Virus record (IMG/VR): IMGVR_UViG_3300033004_000001
Coordinates: 28,613-92,612 of that record
Length of the DNA stretch: 64,000 nt
Source: a virus
Strand: one strand, 5' to 3'
The notes under the pieces are model-generated. The model did no database searches. It saw nothing but the letters and a program-made list of their open reading frames with translations, and was not told the DNA's origin. Of the stretch, positions 60,577 to 64,000 are shown piece by piece. The stretch's first letter is position 1. Each line of letters opens with the position of its first letter. The position numbers and the translations under genes were made by a program.

Positions 60577-60929
60577 ATTGTTATAATTTAGTGGTTTAGT
60601 TAAAATATAATTTTTCATTACATAAAGTAGACTAGTATCAGTCTTCAGAATATAATGGAAACGATTTTCTTTTTAAAGCCTATTTTTCCTATCTATGCTT
60701 CGCTATCCCCAACAGCTTCTCACTTCTGTTGTATCAGTTTATATAGCAGTGAGACTATACTTATCTGATATGGTTCCATTTTTATTCTTGTTGGTGCAAG
60801 CTTTCACTCTGCATTTTATACAATGACGCTTGGCGACTTTGTATAATCCGACTTGTGACGGTCATTACTGTTGATACATTTTCATTTGGCATGTGATATA
60901 TCTTTCATAGTTGCATTATATTGTTGAAA
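60577..60929 (-). ncRNA. Gene-free structured region of 350 bases
   Basis: No gene is seen. AATGGAA (60654-60660) pairs with TTCCATT (60774-60780). Inside it TCTCAC (60718-60723) pairs with GTGAGA (60749-60754). A second domain has TTATACAA (60816-60823) with TTGTATAA (60839-60846). It leads into the AACCACTAAATT motif (60586-60597) and gene start 60576. Confidence 0.6.
60586..60597 (-). promoter_or_regulatory. AACCACTAA-type motif, copy 7
   Basis: Reverse-strand TAAACCACTAAAT lies 10-20 bases before ATG 60576. Confidence 0.5.
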
Positions 60930-61184
60930 TTAATATTTTACTCTTTTTGGAGATCCTTTCTTTTTTATGATAATCTCGTATTCTTGTATAGTATGAAAAT
61001 CATCGTTATCTTCTTCATCATCTTCATCCGGTTCAAAAAAATGAGTTACTAGACATCCTTTATCTTTACCTAGAGATTTTATTACTCCTTTTTTATCTGA
61101 GAATGGTTCTCTATCTAATGAGTAAGATATAGCTTCGGCTAAATCTTTTTCAGTCGGAAAAGCATTTTTGTTTATTTTTGGCAT
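60930..61184 (-). CDS. Small acidic/basic hypothetical protein
   Basis: An 84-residue protein starting MPKINKNAFPTEKDLAEAIS, with an acidic block (EPDEDDEEDNDD). The longer upstream start would overlap the membrane protein gene and is rejected. Unknown function. Confidence 0.55.
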   Translation of the reverse strand: MPKINKNAFPTEKDLAEAISYSLDREPFSDKKGVIKSLGKDKGCLVTHFFEPDEDDEEDNDDFHTIQEYEIIIKKKGSPKRVKY

Positions 61185-61194
61185 ATTGTTAGTT

Positions 61195-61437
61195 TTAAGG
61201 ATAATAAACTGTATCAATTGGAATTGTATCTCTAAAGATTTCAAATGTATCTTGATTACAGTTATAAGTATGATATATATTGTATTCGTAGTAAATCTTT
61301 CCAGAAGTTGTTTTTGAAGGTGGTTTAGCTGGAATGTCATATATAATTATTACTGAAGTTGTTGTGAACATTCCGAGTATTATAATGAATAATAATATAT
61401 TATATAAGTTTTTATGTAATTTCTTTTTTAATTTCAT
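61195..61437 (-). CDS. Small single-pass membrane protein
   Basis: An 80-residue protein with a basic N-terminus and one hydrophobic helix (LYNILLFIIILGMFTTTSVI), then a periplasmic-type domain with one Cys. Possibly an envelope protein. Family unknown. Confidence 0.62.
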   Translation of the reverse strand: MKLKKKLHKNLYNILLFIIILGMFTTTSVIIIYDIPAKPPSKTTSGKIYYEYNIYHTYNCNQDTFEIFRDTIPIDTVYYP

Positions 61438-61448
61438 AGTTGTGGATT

Positions 61449-61459
61449 ATTAGTGGTTT
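61449..61459 (-). promoter_or_regulatory. AACCACTAA-type motif, copy 8
   Basis: AAACCACTAAT stands before ATG 61437, with a second AATCCAC copy overlapping the leader. Confidence 0.5.
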
Positions 61460-61466
61460 AAATAAA

Positions 61467-61539
61467 TCAAGGACTCCTCAGCATCAATTGTTACACTGAC
61501 ACTAATTTTTTCAAGACTCTATGCCAAGAGAGTCCTTGA
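61467..61539 (-). ncRNA. Structured intergenic element
   Basis: TCAAGGACTC (61467-61476) pairs with GAGTCCTTGA (61530-61539), a 10-bp perfect stem. Inside it CTCT-TGGCAT-AGAG folds. TTTATTTAAA follows on the reverse strand before the motif and ATG 61437. Confidence 0.65.
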
Positions 61540-61546
61540 CTTTGTT

Positions 61547-62104
61547 TTATTCGACTGCTGCTCCAGGTTCATCGGAGTTGTCGTCTTCAATTACGATGTT
61601 TCTTTTAGCTCTGTCAACTTCACCAGCTAACAGAACTTCAGCTGTTCCATTTTCTTCTTCAAAATCGAATACGAAAATTTGAACGAATTTACGTTCAACC
61701 GGCTTTTTAGTAACTGGATTAATCAGATTGTTTCCTTTGGCATCTTTCATTGTATATTTAAATGGAGTTTTCTCAGATTTGAGTTCTCCACAGAAATATA
61801 TTGCGGTGTCTTTAAGGACTATATCACCAGTACTTTCAACTGTGTAGTTGTTAGGTTCTGTTAATGCTTCTCTGATACTGTCAAAGATTAATGCTCTTTG
61901 TCCACTATCCCAGATGTTGAAGATCTTTCTTTTTCCTTCTTCAACTTTTGCAGTTTTATTTTTTAGTAATAAACTAACTTGGAAGAATTCACCAGGTTGT
62001 CCATTAGCTCCAGGTTTAGCAGCAACTTGAGGCTTTGTAGCATCAGTATGTTTTGGATTGGTTCTGCTTTTTAATACTTTTACAATAAAATCTTTGTTTG
62101 TCAT
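61547..62104 (-). CDS. Hypothetical protein with acidic tail
   Basis: A 185-residue beta-rich protein (GQPGEFFQVSLLLKNKTAKV, later ERKFVQIFVFDFEEENGTAE) ending in an acidic tail (IEDDNSDEPGAAVE). A single-stranded-DNA-binding-like or core protein is possible, but no family is recognised. The last residues are more disordered. Confidence 0.62.
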   Translation of the reverse strand: MTNKDFIVKVLKSRTNPKHTDATKPQVAAKPGANGQPGEFFQVSLLLKNKTAKVEEGKRKIFNIWDSGQRALIFDSIREALTEPNNYTVESTGDIVLKDTAIYFCGELKSEKTPFKYTMKDAKGNNLINPVTKKPVERKFVQIFVFDFEEENGTAEVLLAGEVDRAKRNIVIEDDNSDEPGAAVE

Positions 62105-62169
62105 TTTGTCAATTTTAAGAGGTTTATAAATTGTTATTTATATATATCGTGGACTGTGATAATAAAAAT

Positions 62170-62243
62170 GAGAGTAGCTTTTCTAAAAAATGGACTTCTC
62201 CTTTCGTTAGATCTCATCATTTTAAGTAATGTCAGCTACTCTC
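62170..62243 (-). ncRNA. Structured intergenic element
   Basis: GAGAGTAGCT (62170-62179) and AGCTACTCTC (62234-62243) pair perfectly. AAAATG/CATTTT and GGA-GAAG-TCC fit inside. The reverse strand continues ATTTTTATT, terminator-like. Confidence 0.7.
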
Positions 62244-62250
62244 AAATTTG

Positions 62251-62463
62251 TTACTTCTGAGAGGCTAAAATTGGATATAAATGAACTTCTTTAGCTTCTC
62301 TTTTGAATATTTTTTCGAAATACTTCATGTGTGGTACATAGTCTTCGTTTGCATTAATTCTTTTATGGCTTTCAATGTTGCCATTTCTAATTAGCATGTC
62401 ATATGCAAGAACTTTGTCAGTACATGTATGATTTGGAATGATGCATGATAAATTGTGTCTCAT
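62251..62463 (-). CDS. Small hypothetical protein
   Basis: A 70-residue protein (MRHNLSCIIPNHTCTDKVLA) with two cysteines and a helical C-terminus. Function unknown. Confidence 0.55.
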   Translation of the reverse strand: MRHNLSCIIPNHTCTDKVLAYDMLIRNGNIESHKRINANEDYVPHMKYFEKIFKREAKEVHLYPILASQK

Positions 62464-62467
62464 AATT

Positions 62468-62656
62468 TTAATTATTAGACATTAGAAATGATTTATCTGG
62501 ATGATCTTGGTTATGAGGATTATTCCAGAGTTCTATATAGAACATTTTTGTAATTATGTTCTTCATAGTAAATGGTTCTTCTTTGTTTAATCTGCAGTTG
62601 ATTGCAAATGGTATTTCTACAAATGAAGTTCTGTTTAGTGGAATTAAATCTTTCAT
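62468..62656 (-). CDS. Small hypothetical protein
   Basis: A 62-residue protein (MKDLIPLNRTSFVEIPFAIN). It ends four bases before the neighbouring start. AATCCACTAA precedes its ATG. Function unknown. Confidence 0.55.
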   Translation of the reverse strand: MKDLIPLNRTSFVEIPFAINCRLNKEEPFTMKNIITKMFYIELWNNPHNQDHPDKSFLMSNN

Positions 62657-62667
62657 ATAGTTAGTTT

Positions 62668-62677
62668 TAGTGGATTA
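62668..62677 (-). promoter_or_regulatory. AACCACTAA-type motif, copy 9
   Basis: AATCCACTAA stands upstream of ATG 62656, just after the hairpin 62681-62724. Confidence 0.45.
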
Positions 62678-62680
62678 CAA

Positions 62681-62767
62681 AGTAATACTACTCTGTACAT
62701 CACTGCAGAGAGTAGTTTGTTACTAAGAAGGCTACCACATGTCGCCCCAACATCTGATTGAGGTAGC
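62681..62767 (-). ncRNA. Pair of adjacent hairpins
   Basis: Hairpin 1 (62681-62724) pairs AGTAATACTACTCTG with CAGAGAGTAGTTTGTTACT allowing bulges. Hairpin 2 (62731-62767) pairs GCTACC with GGTAGC around a loop that itself contains ATGTT/GACAT. No gene is seen in 62657-62834. Confidence 0.6.
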
Positions 62768-62834
62768 ATTCTGCATAATCACTAAGATTAATGGCATCTA
62801 GTGTATCATAAACCTATCTTTAGCTGTCTTGTTT

Positions 62835-63143
62835 TCAGGCTGCACTGATATTGATAGGATTTTGTCTGGTTTTAGAAGTGATTACATTCCAATTTATTTC
62901 AATTTTTAATCTGTCAATTGGGATTTTGATTGTTGTTTGAAACTTTGGAATATATTTGTCTAATTCTGTTAATATATCACAGAGATCTAAATATAATAAT
63001 AGATGTGATTCTTCTGTAACTATTACAGGAATTGGCAGTTCTTGTTTGTTACCAATACAATGCAATGTTATATGTATTCTTTTTTTTCTTTTTATTTCTA
63101 ACATTGAACTATATTGTTTAACTGTTACTTGATAGTGGTTCAT
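62835..63143 (-). CDS. Small hypothetical protein
   Basis: A 102-residue, strand-rich protein (MNHYQVTVKQYSSMLEIKRK). The AACCACTA motif overlaps its start codon region. No domain recognised. Confidence 0.58.
   Translation of the reverse strand: MNHYQVTVKQYSSMLEIKRKKRIHITLHCIGNKQELPIPVIVTEESHLLLYLDLCDILTELDKYIPKFQTTIKIPIDRLKIEINWNVITSKTRQNPINISAA
63131..63139 (-). promoter_or_regulatory. AACCACTA motif, copy 10
   Basis: Lies right after ATG 63143 inside the coding start. Confidence 0.35.
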
Positions 63144-63171
63144 ATGTTGAATGTATTGATTTCTTATTAAG

Positions 63172-63274
63172 AATCAGATAGATGACGAGCAGTCAAATTC
63201 TAGGCTTTTGTTCTATCTGATTTAAAGATCAAGAGTTATCAGAACTTGATCTAATACAATCCTCTCCTGGATTG
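63172..63274 (-). ncRNA. Three consecutive hairpins
   Basis: AATCAGATAGA/TCTATCTGATT (63172-63222), AGATCAAG/CTTGATCT (63226-63252) and CAATCC/GGATTG (63257-63274) lie in one intergenic space, ending at the stop of the 94-residue gene. Confidence 0.65.
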
Positions 63275-63559
63275 CTATGACATTTGTTCATCTGGAACTT
63301 TGAATGCGTTCCAATTTTCGTTTGAAACTTCTTCGATTAGGTAACGTTCGTTAGCCCAATCAGTTGATAGTTCGACTGCTTCTTTTACAGTCTTTGATTT
63401 CTGTAATTCAGTGCAGTGTTCATTGATGATTTCTTCTTTTGATGCCATTTTTAGTCTTTTTGCAAAGTCTTTTAATAACTTTTTAGCTAAGTTAGCTGGC
63501 ATCATAGCTATTTCTTCTGTTCTGTTTGAAGATGTGAAATCTAATGTTACATTTTTCAT
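63275..63559 (-). CDS. Small hypothetical protein
   Basis: A 94-residue helical protein (MKNVTLDFTSSNRTEEIAMM, then KKLLKDFAKRLKMASKEEII), charged, with no known motif. The leader carries AAACCACTAATT. Confidence 0.58.
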   Translation of the reverse strand: MKNVTLDFTSSNRTEEIAMMPANLAKKLLKDFAKRLKMASKEEIINEHCTELQKSKTVKEAVELSTDWANERYLIEEVSNENWNAFKVPDEQMS

Positions 63560-63568
63560 GATATATAT

Positions 63569-63580
63569 AATTAGTGGTTT
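63569..63580 (-). promoter_or_regulatory. AACCACTAA-type motif, copy 11
   Basis: AAACCACTAATT lies 10-20 bases before ATG 63559, just after the structured element 63621-63704. Confidence 0.5.
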
Positions 63581-63620
63581 GAAAGCTATTAATGTTGTGA
63601 TCTTTGATAGAAAATATGAT

Positions 63621-63704
63621 GTAGAGAGTAATCATCATTCTGTTTACAGTTACATGGTCATGATGAATCTACTAAGCTGACCAACTTAGTTAATTACTCT
63701 CTAC
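63621..63704 (-). ncRNA. Structured intergenic element (three-way junction)
   Basis: GTAGAGAGTAAT (63621-63632) pairs perfectly with ATTACTCTCTAC (63693-63704). On the reverse strand CTAAG-loop-CTTAG and TCATCAT/ATGATGA hairpins fit inside, giving a branched fold of about 84 bases. Confidence 0.7.
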
Positions 63705-63727
63705 TATAAGGAAAAGGCTTGCTCTTG

Positions 63728-63961
63728 TTACAGAGCAAACCCTAACCAGTATTTCTCATATTCACCAACCTTGCCTACGTGTTCATAGCTGATGCTCTGA
63801 CCTTTCAACGTGAGCATGGTGGCCAATGGCATATCACTAGCATTGCCAATGATGCCACTTACTTTGTTTTCTAACGTTACGAAGCATAATCCCTTGTAAT
63901 AACGAAACGAAGAGATCTTACTTAAACCTGCGCTAGCAGGATTTACATTATTAGTTGCCAT
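63728..63961 (-). CDS. Small hypothetical protein
   Basis: A 77-residue protein (MATNNVNPASAGLSKISSFR), less AT-rich than its neighbours, with a strand-rich core. No domain recognised. The 39 bases beyond it (63962-64000) show no gene. Confidence 0.55.
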   Translation of the reverse strand: MATNNVNPASAGLSKISSFRYYKGLCFVTLENKVSGIIGNASDMPLATMLTLKGQSISYEHVGKVGEYEKYWLGFAL

Positions 63962-64000
63962 AATCTTGAAATTTTAGTGTAACATTTGAACCGGAGTACT

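Noticed and set aside
63621-63704. Possible tRNA
   Set aside because: The outer stem is 12 bp instead of 7 and no T-arm TTCRA or clear anticodon loop is present.
1-64000. CRISPR array, insertion sequence or integrase
   Set aside because: No regularly spaced repeats, transposase or recombinase motifs were seen on either strand.

Overview
This window is most likely part of a crAss-like phage (order Crassvirales) of a gut Bacteroidota host. It is AT-rich, uses mostly TAA stops and shows no obvious Shine-Dalgarno sites. The genome has two converging gene blocks. The forward block (1-29413) carries tail ring and muzzle-type structural proteins followed by giant virion proteins. One of these, 4047 residues long, has the DFDxDK metal-binding loop of the injected crAss-like virion RNA polymerase. 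The reverse block (29501-63961) carries replication, recombination and probably early genes. A strong hairpin at 29437-29470 separates the two blocks. No integrase, CRISPR array, insertion sequence or recognisable tRNA was seen.

Forward block: the end of one ring/tail gene, two further ring/tail genes, a muzzle-like protein (1475-5446), a Gly-Gly-rich cargo-like protein (5446-8217), another cargo-like protein (8220-10061), the vRNAP polyprotein (10051-22194) and a second giant protein (24221-29413). Both giants carry an HExxH zincin-type motif. Between them sits a tightly coupled three-gene cassette: a SpeD-like pyruvoyl decarboxylase with Ser/His/Cys at exactly the family spacing, a small HExxE protein, and a PurD-like ATP-grasp ligase. 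This is the best candidate for an undescribed enzymatic system in the window.

Reverse block, left half (29.5-46.1 kb): AAA+ ATPase, two PD-(D/E)XK nucleases, TOPRIM primase, SSB-like protein, Sak4-like recombinase, DnaB-like helicase, family B DNA polymerase and uracil-DNA glycosylase. Inserted among these are a minimal HisRS-like class II synthetase core and a methionyl-tRNA formyltransferase. Simple rho-independent terminators punctuate this half.

Reverse block, right half (46.1-64 kb): a transglycosylase with exported and membrane proteins (a possible lysis or envelope cassette), a degenerate ANL adenylate-forming enzyme, a 977-residue partly disordered protein, a phage-borne ribosomal protein bL12, an outer-membrane-barrel-like protein and many small unknown genes. 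Intergenic spaces here hold repeated structured elements: stems of about 10-14 bp enclosing branched loops of 30-100 nt, often followed by a U-tract. About eleven start regions also carry a shared AACCACTAA-type motif. A gene-free stretch of about 1.4 kb (50.7-52.18 kb) is dense with hairpins, including a GNRA loop on the reverse strand, and looks like a giant structured noncoding RNA.

Together, bL12, formyltransferase and the HisRS-like protein suggest interference with host translation. The polymerase, helicase, primase, SSB, Sak4 and UDG form the replication and recombination core, and the large forward-strand proteins are probably packaged and injected. Function calls come from motifs read by eye; no database search was run.
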